DNA of 64,000 bases, from positions 8,177,845-8,241,844 of the forward strand of contig NZ_CP108025.1 of assembly GCF_041435095.1 (NCBI RefSeq), in the 5' to 3' direction. The stretch is from Kitasatospora sp. NBC_00315. GTDB taxonomy: Bacteria > Actinomycetota > Actinomycetes > Streptomycetales > Streptomycetaceae. A model generated the notes under the pieces. It was given only the letters and a program-made list of their open reading frames with translations. It searched no databases and had not been told where the DNA came from. Below, piece after piece: positions 24,881 to 33,600 of the stretch (positions within the stretch are counted from its first letter, which is position 1; every line of letters starts with the position of its first letter). The position numbers and the translations under genes are program-made.

Positions 24881-25677
24881 CGCCCCGCCCCCGCGCCCTC
24901 ACCCGCGACGGGCCCAGCCCAGGCCAGCCCCGGGCTGACGAGCACTCCGCCGTGCAGGGGACGATCCAGCGGCGCCCGCAACCGGCGGGCCCACAGCGCG
25001 TGATAGACCACCGGCAGCACCACCAACGGATTGCCCACCGCCCGCACCCCCTCCACCAACGGCCGCGGATCAGCGAACGCCTCCATCACCGCCGCCTCCA
25101 CCTCCAGCGCGCCGCGAAAACGCGGATGCCGGTATCCGGCCAGCCACCGCACGTTGCCCACCACCACCGGATCCGGCGCCCGCAGCCGCCGGTACACCCA
25201 TCCGACCCGCGCACACGCCTCACTCACCGCCGCGGCCGCCCGCTGCGCCGCAACCCCGCCCGCACCAGGAGTGCCCGGGCAGTCGGCCAGCAACCCCGTC
25301 CCGTCCGCGTACCGTGCGAACAACTGCGGTACCCACGACCGCACCACACCCCGCTCCTGCGCATCGCGCCACAGCACCCGCACAGGGCGCCCGGCCATGG
25401 CGACCACGTGCGGGTCGCGGTCCAGCAGCATCAACTGCACGACCATGGCCGCGGACCCTTGTGCCACATGTCTTCCGGTGGTGGCCGACCACCACCACCC
25501 CGGCCCCCACCGCTTGCCCGGAATGACCGGGAACGCCGACACCGGCCCCAACTCCTCGAACAGCACCCGCGCCGCAGCCCGCTCCCACCGCTCCTGCTCA
25601 AGACCCCCAGCAACGGCGAAAACCGCCTCGAAGCCCTCCTCGGGCACATCCGGTACAGCCACGCTCATGTCCGCCAT
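24877..25677 (-). CDS. TnsA-like endonuclease subunit, active site degenerate
   Basis: The 266-residue protein carries the conserved blocks of Streptomyces TnsA-like subunits: PVSAFPVIPGKRWGPGWWWS, ATTGRHV, LMLLDRDPHVVAMAGRPVRV and APDPVVVGNVRWLAGYRHPR. In functional relatives an acidic residue follows the RHV block (commonly ESW-E) and an Asp sits in a PDFFAR motif. Here these positions read AQGSAAMVV and PQLFAR. With both acidic residues gone, 5'-strand cleavage is probably lost. It is the first gene of the tns-like operon by direction and overlaps tnsB by 4 bases. Confidence 0.75.
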   Translation of the reverse strand: MADMSVAVPDVPEEGFEAVFAVAGGLEQERWERAAARVLFEELGPVSAFPVIPGKRWGPGWWWSATTGRHVAQGSAAMVVQLMLLDRDPHVVAMAGRPVRVLWRDAQERGVVRSWVPQLFARYADGTGLLADCPGTPGAGGVAAQRAAAAVSEACARVGWVYRRLRAPDPVVVGNVRWLAGYRHPRFRGALEVEAAVMEAFADPRPLVEGVRAVGNPLVVLPVVYHALWARRLRAPLDRPLHGGVLVSPGLAWAGPVAGEGAGAGR

Positions 25678-25798
25678 GGCGGCCAGTCAAGTACGTGAGA
25701 ATCCAGCAGATAGGCCGATACAGCCACCAGGGCACCCGTCCGAGCGACGTCCGCACAGAAGCGGCCCACAGAGCCCCACCGCCGTGCTAACGGCGTCG

Positions 25799-27193
25799 TC
25801 ACCCGTACTGCTCCTCGAGGTCGTCGCGGTGGTCGTCGATGTCCTGTCGGAGGTCCTCTGCGGGGATGTGCGTCCAGGTGCTGAGCTGGGCGAGGGGGAT
25901 GCCCGCGCTCTGCGCCGCGCTGGCGATGCCGATGCCGGCCTTGGTCAGGGTGCCGATGGCCCTGTCGAGAGTGTCCAGCAGCTGTTGGGTGGTTGCGGCG
26001 AGTGGTGCGGTGTCGTCGAGGTCCAGCTGCGCCAGGAGGCCGGTGGCGTCGCGGAGCCCGTCCTTGATCCAGGTGCGTTCAGGGCGGGGGACGGCGGCAC
26101 GCCAGCTGATGGTGCCCTCGGCCCGCTGGGTTAGCTTCCGCAGCTGCGCCGCCACGGAGACCGGTTGGTCCTCGCGTTTGACCCACCACGGGTCCAGGAA
26201 CCGCTCACCGCTCTGGCCGGCGCCACGGCGCCGGCGCACGAGTGCTCCCCACCAGGCGGTGAGCGCGCTGCTGTCGGGGACCGCGCCGACCTCGCCCAGC
26301 CACGGGCGCCCGAGCCTGCGGCCGAGCTCCCGGCACAGCGCCCCGTCGGGCGGGAAGGGACGGATCCGCTCGCCGCCGCTGTCGGTCCACACCAGCTCCG
26401 CCGCCACCGGGTCCACCAGCGCCCCGGCGACCGCGACGACCTCGGGGAACGTCGCCGCCTCCCGGGCCACCGCCCGCCACCACCAGAACTCGGGCCCCGC
26501 ATCCCCGCCGGCCAGGAGGTGCAGCCGGGCCGGCCAGATCCGCTCCTGCTCCCACCCCAACGCGAGATCCCACCACTGGCACACCACCGCCCGCGCCACC
26601 GCGAACACCGCCGCCGCCTCCACCCCGCCACGCTGCGCCCGGCGGACCACTCCCACCCATTGCCGCTGCGCCTCGGCGATCTCCGGCAGGCCGCGCACAT
26701 CCAGAAACTCCAGGCCGTGGTCGGCGTCCGCGTCCAGCAGCCACCGGCCGTGCCGCGCGCACACCCGCTCCCAGCGGGGCGCGTACCGCACCACCCGCAC
26801 TGGCGCCCCGGTCCGCCGCGCCGCGCACGACCGGCATCCGAACGCCGCCGGCCCCACCGCCGCGCCGGCCACCCGCCACACCGCCCGCGGGCCGCCCCCG
26901 CCCTCCTGCTCGGCCAGCTTCTCGTCGCCCAGCCCCCATGACGGCAGCGCCCGCCCCAACACCTCCTCCGACACCCCGCACAACCCGGCCAGCGCTCGCC
27001 GCCCGGCCGCGTCCAGCAGCACCTCGGCATCCGCCCGCTGCGCACCGCTCTCATGCCGAGGGCGCTGGCCCTTCCACTGCCAGGTCGTCAGCAGGGCCCC
27101 TTCGTCGAGGCCGTAGCGGGCAGCGACCCGGTCAAGAAGCGAGAAGGTCGTCTCCCCAGCGAGAGGAGACACACGGAAGATCCCGGAAACCAT
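25799..27193 (-). CDS. tniQ: TniQ-family protein (second copy)
   Basis: The 464-residue protein starts MVSGIFRVSPLAGETTFSLL followed by DRVAARYGLD, the TniQ N-terminal pattern. A zinc finger follows (FGCRSCAARRTG with VCARHGRWLL), then a long helical part rich in Trp. Its C-terminal third has small helical repeats (GIGIASAAQSAGIPLAQLS) that may be a helix-turn-helix. It is unlike the first TniQ in length and sequence, so the element probably has two target-selection routes, as Tn7-like elements with paired TniQ proteins do. A longer start at 27220 is possible. Confidence 0.8.
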   Translation of the reverse strand: MVSGIFRVSPLAGETTFSLLDRVAARYGLDEGALLTTWQWKGQRPRHESGAQRADAEVLLDAAGRRALAGLCGVSEEVLGRALPSWGLGDEKLAEQEGGGGPRAVWRVAGAAVGPAAFGCRSCAARRTGAPVRVVRYAPRWERVCARHGRWLLDADADHGLEFLDVRGLPEIAEAQRQWVGVVRRAQRGGVEAAAVFAVARAVVCQWWDLALGWEQERIWPARLHLLAGGDAGPEFWWWRAVAREAATFPEVVAVAGALVDPVAAELVWTDSGGERIRPFPPDGALCRELGRRLGRPWLGEVGAVPDSSALTAWWGALVRRRRGAGQSGERFLDPWWVKREDQPVSVAAQLRKLTQRAEGTISWRAAVPRPERTWIKDGLRDATGLLAQLDLDDTAPLAATTQQLLDTLDRAIGTLTKAGIGIASAAQSAGIPLAQLSTWTHIPAEDLRQDIDDHRDDLEEQYG

Positions 27194-27386
27194 GACCCCT
27201 AGCCTCTCGAAGAGCCGCAAGTCCTGAAGGCAGTTCCTTCCTCTTTCTCTTCTCGCGTCCTGGTGACCAGACCTCTCCCGTCAGCGGGCAGTCCGTGCCG
27301 TGCTGCTTCCGATCGGGTGGCGCGACTCAAATGTGCGATTCAAAGTTACTTTCACGCTAGGGTGGGGATGGAAGGGGAGGTGCTGC

Positions 27387-29900
27387 ATGAGTGACGACCT
27401 GTTTGCGGCGATCGACGCGCTGCTGGAGCGGCCCAGGCCAGCGGACGACCTGCCGGTGCCCGCCGAGCGGGAGCGCCTGCGCAAGGCCGCCGAGTACACC
27501 CAGGAGGACCTGGCGAAGGCGCTGAAGACCCGCCGGGAGACGATCGTGCGATGGGAGGCCGGGACGACCGACCCGCGCCCGCCCAAACGCGAGGTCTACA
27601 TCGCCTTCCTGGCGACGCTGGCGCTCCAGCACGGCACGGTGGAGCCCACCGAGTGGCTGCACCGCGCCCAGGCCGCCGGCCTCGTGCGAGCCGCCCGCAA
27701 AGCCGCGCCCCTTCCGGATACGGCCGAGGCCCCGGCACCGGCCGACACTACGCGGGAGACACCGGCTCCGGTAGCCGTTGCCGCTCCGGCAGCGCCGGTG
27801 TCGAAGACGGCCACCGCCCCGGTGTCCGAGCCGCCGGCCCCCACAGCGCAGCTGGTGATGCTGGACCAGAACCCGGACGGCTCGCTGCTGATGGCCGCGC
27901 CCGCGCCGTGCGTACAGTGCGGGCAGCCGTCGGTCTACCGTGCGCAGGGCCATCCGATGCACCTGGGCGGGTTCTGCCGCCCCGCCGCCGCCCCTGCCGC
28001 CATGCAGCCCGCGCCTGTCGCCGTGCCCGCGGCCCCGGCGGCAGCCCCTGCCGCCGCCGTGGGGGCGCCGGTGGCCGCTCCCCGCCGTACCGCCCCTGCG
28101 ACCGGCCCGGCCGCTGCGCCCCGCCGTACCGCGTCGTCGCGTCCGGTCGTTTCGTCGCGGGCGCGTAAGGCTCCGGCGAAGACGGCTGCGGCGGCTGAGG
28201 GTCCGTCGGACTGGGAGGCGGCTGCGGCGGCGCGGTTCCCGGCAGGTCCGCTCGCGGTGCTCGACGTTGCCCCGGACGGCAAGTCGTTCGTCGCCTACCT
28301 CGCCGACGGCACCCAGGCACCCACCGCTCCGGCCGGCCGTACCTTGGCGGCGGTGGTGGAGTGGGCGCTGGAGCAGAGGTTCGGCTCGCCGCGGCTGCAC
28401 CGGCACGGAAAGGACGGCGACGCCCTCGTCGTCCTCACCGACGCCGCCCTCGCGGAGCTCGGCCTGCCCCCGCTCGGGCGGGACGAGAAGACTGAGTTCG
28501 TCCAGCGTCTCGGCCGGCTGCCGAAGACCCACAAGGCCGTCAAGCAGATCGAGAAGGCCGGCTGGCTGCTCACCCAGCGAGGCCTCGGCCCGTGGGCGCG
28601 GATCTACCGCACCCCGGAGGACGGCCGCCGCCAGTGCGTGCAGTTGTCCATCCCGGCCTGGGGCGCCCTCGCCTCCGGCGGCTGGACCATCCCCGACGAC
28701 CTCGGCGCCGCCGACCTGGCCCGCCTGCTCGGCACCTACGCCATCCGGGTCCTCACCCCGCGCGGCTCCACCGCCGTGAGCGGCCTGGAACTGGTCACCG
28801 CGCTGCGCCCGCCGACCCGCGCGGTGCGCACCGACACGGGTTGGACGTCAGGCCGGGTGGAGGGCTCCCGCCCGAAGGACGGGTTCGATCCGGCGCCGCC
28901 GGAGGTCCCGGACGTCCACCCGCTCGCCCAGGACCGCGAGGAGGGCGGCGAGCTGGTCACCGAGGCGTGGGACTGGCACCGCGAGCCGACCGACGCGGAG
29001 AAGGCCGCGCCGTTCGCGGTCGGCCTCGACGTCAACATGGCCTTCCTCGCCGCGGCCGGACGCCTGGTCCTGCCACTGTCGGGGCCGGTCCACGAGCTGA
29101 ACCCGGCCTTCGACCCCAAGACACCCGGCTCCTGGCTGGTGGACCTGTCCGGCGTAGAGACGAACCCGCTGCTCCCCTCGCCGTTCACCGCCGACGGCTC
29201 CCGCCCGACCGGGCCGGCTTGGTACTCCACGGCGAAGGTCGCCTACGCGATGGAGCTCGGCGCCAAGGTCCAGCCCACCGAAGGGTGGCTGCGCCACGAG
29301 AGCGGCCCCTACCTCGACCCGTGGCACAAGCGCCTGCGCCAGGCCTACGTCGACACCATGGCCGCCCTCGGCGTCCCGCTCACCCTCGCCGACACCGACC
29401 CGCTCGCCTTCCTCGACGCCATGGCCGCCATCAAGCAGGGTGACCCGGCCGAGGTCGCGGTACTGACCGCCATCAAGCAGACCGCCAAGGGCACCATCGG
29501 CAAAATGCGCGAACGCCCCCGCGGCCACGGCTACAAGCCCGGCGAGCGCTGGGCCGCCCTCGACCGACCGACCTGGGACCCGCTCATGCGCGCCCTCGTC
29601 ATCGACACCGCCACCGTCAACCTCCACCGCAAACTCCGCAAAATGGCCGCCGACACCGGCCTCCACACCCTCGCCGTCCTCTCCGACTGCGCCGTCTTCG
29701 CCGCCCCCGGCCCCAGCGCCCTCGACATCCTCACCCGCCCCGACCACACCCTCACCACCTCGCTGCGCCTGGGTGTCAGCCCGGGGATGGTCAAGTTCGA
29801 GGGCAGCAGGCCGATGAGCGAGATCACCGAGCTGATCGCCGACCAGGCCAACCCGGCCCGGCACATCAAGACCGGCGGCATCGTCTCCGCCGACGAGTAG
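27387..29900 (+). CDS. tap: Telomere-associated protein Tap
   Basis: The 837-residue product, followed directly by tpg, fits Streptomyces Tap, which binds folded telomere 3' overhangs and recruits the terminal protein. An XRE helix-turn-helix lies at about 30-60 (AEYTQEDLAKALKTRRETIV). An Ala/Pro-rich linker (about 100-280) contains a CVQCGQ...GGFC metal-like site and makes the protein longer than the 739 residues I recall for the described form. The C-terminal half has, in order, VGLDVNMAFLAAAG (about 547), KQTAKGTIGKMRERP (about 696) and VLSDCAVFAAP (about 765), resembling motifs A, B and C of family B polymerases. The ATG at 27387 follows GGAGGTG. Confidence 0.9.
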   Translation: MSDDLFAAIDALLERPRPADDLPVPAERERLRKAAEYTQEDLAKALKTRRETIVRWEAGTTDPRPPKREVYIAFLATLALQHGTVEPTEWLHRAQAAGLVRAARKAAPLPDTAEAPAPADTTRETPAPVAVAAPAAPVSKTATAPVSEPPAPTAQLVMLDQNPDGSLLMAAPAPCVQCGQPSVYRAQGHPMHLGGFCRPAAAPAAMQPAPVAVPAAPAAAPAAAVGAPVAAPRRTAPATGPAAAPRRTASSRPVVSSRARKAPAKTAAAAEGPSDWEAAAAARFPAGPLAVLDVAPDGKSFVAYLADGTQAPTAPAGRTLAAVVEWALEQRFGSPRLHRHGKDGDALVVLTDAALAELGLPPLGRDEKTEFVQRLGRLPKTHKAVKQIEKAGWLLTQRGLGPWARIYRTPEDGRRQCVQLSIPAWGALASGGWTIPDDLGAADLARLLGTYAIRVLTPRGSTAVSGLELVTALRPPTRAVRTDTGWTSGRVEGSRPKDGFDPAPPEVPDVHPLAQDREEGGELVTEAWDWHREPTDAEKAAPFAVGLDVNMAFLAAAGRLVLPLSGPVHELNPAFDPKTPGSWLVDLSGVETNPLLPSPFTADGSRPTGPAWYSTAKVAYAMELGAKVQPTEGWLRHESGPYLDPWHKRLRQAYVDTMAALGVPLTLADTDPLAFLDAMAAIKQGDPAEVAVLTAIKQTAKGTIGKMRERPRGHGYKPGERWAALDRPTWDPLMRALVIDTATVNLHRKLRKMAADTGLHTLAVLSDCAVFAAPGPSALDILTRPDHTLTTSLRLGVSPGMVKFEGSRPMSEITELIADQANPARHIKTGGIVSADE

Positions 29901-29981
29901 CCGCACACCGGCCCGCCGGTACCCGTCCGCCCGTACCCAAGCGAAAGCCGCGCCCTGGGGGCGTCAGGAAGGAGCAGTCTG

Positions 29982-30542
29982 ATGGGGGAGATCGACGAGG
30001 GCCTGGAGCGCGCGGAGCGCACCCGCCCGATCCCGGTGCACCTGAGCACCCGGGTGAAGTTCCTGTGGGAGAAGGTCGCCAAGGAGGACACCAAGGCCCT
30101 GGCCAAGGCCGCCGGCATCTCGGTGCGCACCGCCCAGCGCTGGGCCCGGGCGCTGAAGGAGGGCGAGCAGCCCGTGATGACCAAGGCCAACGAGAAGAAG
30201 GTGGAGCAGGTCGTCTGCGCGAAGTGGCAGCCCAAGGTCCGCCGGCGGGTACGCCGCGACGCGGAGAAGAACGGCTTCATGCTCCACATCAGCGGCACCT
30301 TCGGCTACAGCGCGGCCGGCGGCTCCACCGACGACCCCCGCTCCCGCACGATCACCCAGAAGATGCCCGGCGACATCGCCAAGAAGCTGTACGCGGCCCG
30401 CGACGCCGGAGCGACCCAGGCCCAGCAGGAGCGGATCCTCGCCGAAGGCCTGCGCGAGCACTACTTCAAGGACAACGGCCACCGCGCCCGGGGACTGGAC
30501 GTCGAGCTGAACGACATCGCCTGGCTGGACGTCGAACTGTAG
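29982..30542 (+). CDS. tpg: Terminal protein Tpg
   Basis: The 186-residue basic protein matches Streptomyces terminal proteins (about 184 residues). It has an N-terminal helix-turn-helix (ALAKAAGISVRTAQRWARAL), a central Lys/Arg-rich part (AKWQPKVRRRVRRDAEKNGF) and the conserved MLHISGTFGYSAAGGSTDDP with RTITQKMPGDIAKKLY after it. Tpg is covalently attached to the 5' ends of linear replicons and primes telomere patching; the acceptor is a Thr in the family, not assigned here. It lies 81 bases after tap, behind GGAAGGAG, and is surely in the same operon. Confidence 0.95.
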   Translation: MGEIDEGLERAERTRPIPVHLSTRVKFLWEKVAKEDTKALAKAAGISVRTAQRWARALKEGEQPVMTKANEKKVEQVVCAKWQPKVRRRVRRDAEKNGFMLHISGTFGYSAAGGSTDDPRSRTITQKMPGDIAKKLYAARDAGATQAQQERILAEGLREHYFKDNGHRARGLDVELNDIAWLDVEL

Positions 30543-30666
30543 ACCCCCGGCCGCCAGCTACAGGTGACGGCTGCGGTTGTCTCAGGCTGGGCAGCTCGTA
30601 CCGTGACCGGCGTGGTTGTCGGTGGGTGCTCGTAGGCTGGGTGTCTTGTTGTGAGTGGAGGGTTCT

Positions 30667-33600
30667 GTGACTTCGCAGCCGCGCCGTACCTACAGCAACG
30701 CGACGGTCGCCGGGTTGATGACGCTGGCAGGCGGCGCGTGTTACTGGCCTGATTGCGGTGAGCCGATCCTTCGCATGGTGGGTGGGGAGCCGATGCTCAA
30801 CCTGGAGATCGCCCACATCCGTGCGCTCGAGAAGGGCGGCTGCCGCTTCGATCCGTCTCGGACAGTCAGGGAACGCAACAGCTTCGTCAACCTGCTCCTG
30901 ATGTGTAAGCCGCACCACAAGACGATTGACGGTCCTCGGAGTGCCGAGTACCCGGTGGAACTGCTGGAGAAGTGGAAGCACGACCGGGAGGCCGAAGGAC
31001 TGGGTGCGCTGGCAGGCCTGCGGGAGGTTACTGAGGCGAGCCTGCAGGCGATGTTCACGGACGTTCGCGACGACCTCCTCACCCGAATGGATCACGCTGC
31101 TGCCACCGGCACCGCGATCCTTGCCCGGCTGGATGTACGAACGGACTTCCCGACGGGCTTGTCGACCTTGAGCCCCCGCGCGCGGCAGAGTGCGCAGGAT
31201 TTGGTGGGCGCATGGCCTGCGATCGAGCAGGCAGTGGGGCTTCTGCACAGCAACCGGGAGAACCGTAGGGCGCTTCTGCGGCAGTGGGCCAGCAGCCTGC
31301 CGGGCTGGGCGGAGCAGGCACCTGCAGACGCTTTCGGCTGGCTGGGCCAGCTCGCCTCGGACTACGACGCCCACCAGGCGGCGGCCGTGTTTTTCCGGCG
31401 GTGCATCGACGATGGCGGATTTCCACGGGACCAGTGGGTCGTGCTGGTTGCGCAGCAGTACATGGCGGACGGAGAAGACCAGGAGGCTCGGGCGTTCCTG
31501 GCCGCCAACACCGACCCCGGATCCCCGCCGCTCCTTGCCACGACTGCGCTCTGCGACTCTGACTGGAACGCGGCCTTGAGCCACATCGCGTCATGGCAAC
31601 CCGATACCGAGACCACCCGCGTACTGAAAGCCGCGGTGGAAGCGACCGCCCTCACAAACACGGGGCAGGACGATGCGGCCCTGGCTTGCCTGCGTGCCGC
31701 GGATCCGAACGGCACCTTGTCTGGGGTCCAGCTGACGATCGCCCAGATACTTCTGGGGCGCGCAGACCGCAGACGCGGCGACCAGTGGCTGACGGAGGTT
31801 CGGGAGGCTTTTTCGCTCGCGATCAAGGCGCGCGACAGCCGGCGCTCGTGGTTCGGCGACAGCGTGGAGCCCATCGTGGTCGCCGTGCAGGCAGCACAGG
31901 CGTGCGGTGACATCGCCACCGCATGGGATCTGATGCAGGAACAGCCCGAGGGTCAGGCCACCGCTCGTGAGGCGCGCGATGTCCGCCTGCTTGAGTACAG
32001 GGCTTTGCTGGCAGCGCTCACCGGACGGACGGACGAAGCCAGGCACCTCCAGGGCCAGATCGACAGCCCGTACGTCAAAGCGCAGATCACAGCGCTCACC
32101 CTGGAGCGGGAGAGCGGCGACCAGGTGCAGGTTCCGCAGCTCCAGGCTGCCTGGCAGGCTGTATGGGACACGGCTACCACTGAGCAGGGGCAGCTTCACG
32201 CCGCGATGGGCTTGGCCGAGTGCGGAGTGGAGCCTGCCGGCCTTCACGACCTCGAAGCGGCCCACCTTGAGCGGGTCGCCGAAATCCGGCTCATCGCCCG
32301 GGCGTCGAGGTCCAGCGCCACCGGTGACCTCACCGTCCTTCGCGCCAACGTCACCAAGAGCCCAATCTTCGTGATTCTGCTGGCGCAGCACTACCAGGTC
32401 ACCGGTGAGCGGGAACAGCGGGCACGTACCCTGCGCTCGGGCGCCCAGCACTGGCGGGACGCCTCCCTGATGGCCATGGCGGCCAAGGCATACCGGCAGG
32501 CCGATAGGCCGGGGATGACAAGGGACTGCGCGCGGGACGCGCTGGAGCTGGGCGGCCCCGATTGGCCTTCCCAGAGCAAGAGCGAGATGTACGCGCTCCT
32601 GGTCGAGGCGGAGTTCGCAGAAGGCAACCCCGATCGAGCCGCTGCCGCGGCGCGCAGCATGCTCGCACTCAACCCGCATGACCACGACGCCCTGTGGGCA
32701 CTGGCCCGCTGCCACGTGGCCCGCGGCATGACCGAGGACGCCTGGAACGTACTGGTCGATCAAGGAACGCCCATCGAGCCCCGCACCGAACACGAGGCCC
32801 TGCTGTGGGTTGCCCTGGGGGTGAGGTACTCCGACGACGCGAACTTCGTAGGCCAGGCTCTGACGTTGATGCGGCGTTGGCCCGATGACGAGGAGCTTCT
32901 CGGCGGCTTCATCACGACACTGCACGCGAGCGCGGCCGGCACCCAGGAGCGCTGGAGCGAGGAGGACGGCGAGCAACTGAGGGAAGCCACCGAGCGCTAC
33001 CTGGAACGCTTCCCTGGCAGCTCCCAGTTCCGGGCCGTGCAACTGGGCCCTGACAGTGATCCACTGGCCAACCTTGCCGACGATCTGAGGCAGGCATTCG
33101 AGAACACCCGAGAGGTCCGGGACAAGGTTGCCAGCGGCGACCTTCCTCTGGGCATCCTGACGTGGGTGGTGGGCCGCACCTACACTGAGGTCAGTCTGCG
33201 CCGTGCCGCTGGCTTCGTGTATGCCCGCGACGCCATGGCCGATGCCGCAGGTGCCGAAGCAGTCACTGCGGCCCAGAGCGTACGTGCCGTCATCGATCCG
33301 ACTGTCGCGCACACTCTGGCGCTGCTGGACCCTCGGCTGGCCGAGATCCTGATCGGATTCCCCGATGGAGTCGTCACCACCGATCAGCTGTTCCAGGACG
33401 CGCTGCAGGCGAAGGAGTCACTGGCCCTGCAGTCAGACCTCACGATCGTCTGGGATGCCGAAGGTCAGCATCCGGGCGTTCGTTCCGAGGATGAGGGCGA
33501 GCTGGAGTGGTACCGCTCCACTGCAGGCCGCGTGCTCGAGATCCTCAGGTCGACTGCCAGGGTTCCGCATCCGGAACTGCGAAGCTTCCCGCTCCCCGCA

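Larger units (their letters stand above)
20062..27193 (-). mobile_element. Tn7-like transposition module (tniQ2-tnsA-tnsB-tnsC-tniQ1)
   Basis: Five co-directional genes, four of them overlapping, encode a complete set of Tn7/Tn5053-type functions. The left end probably lies in 19813-20061. The right end was not identified, so any cargo is undefined; tap/tpg and the HNH-TPR-PIN-like gene lie immediately beyond. No Cas gene or CRISPR repeat is present. Confidence 0.8.

Noticed and set aside
22631..25003. 790-codon open frame antisense to the TnsB gene
   Set aside because: It is a shadow of the transposase gene; no domain or plausible start was seen.
20062..27193. CRISPR-associated transposon
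   Set aside because: There is a TnsABC-TniQ set but no Cas12k, Cascade gene or CRISPR repeat in the window.
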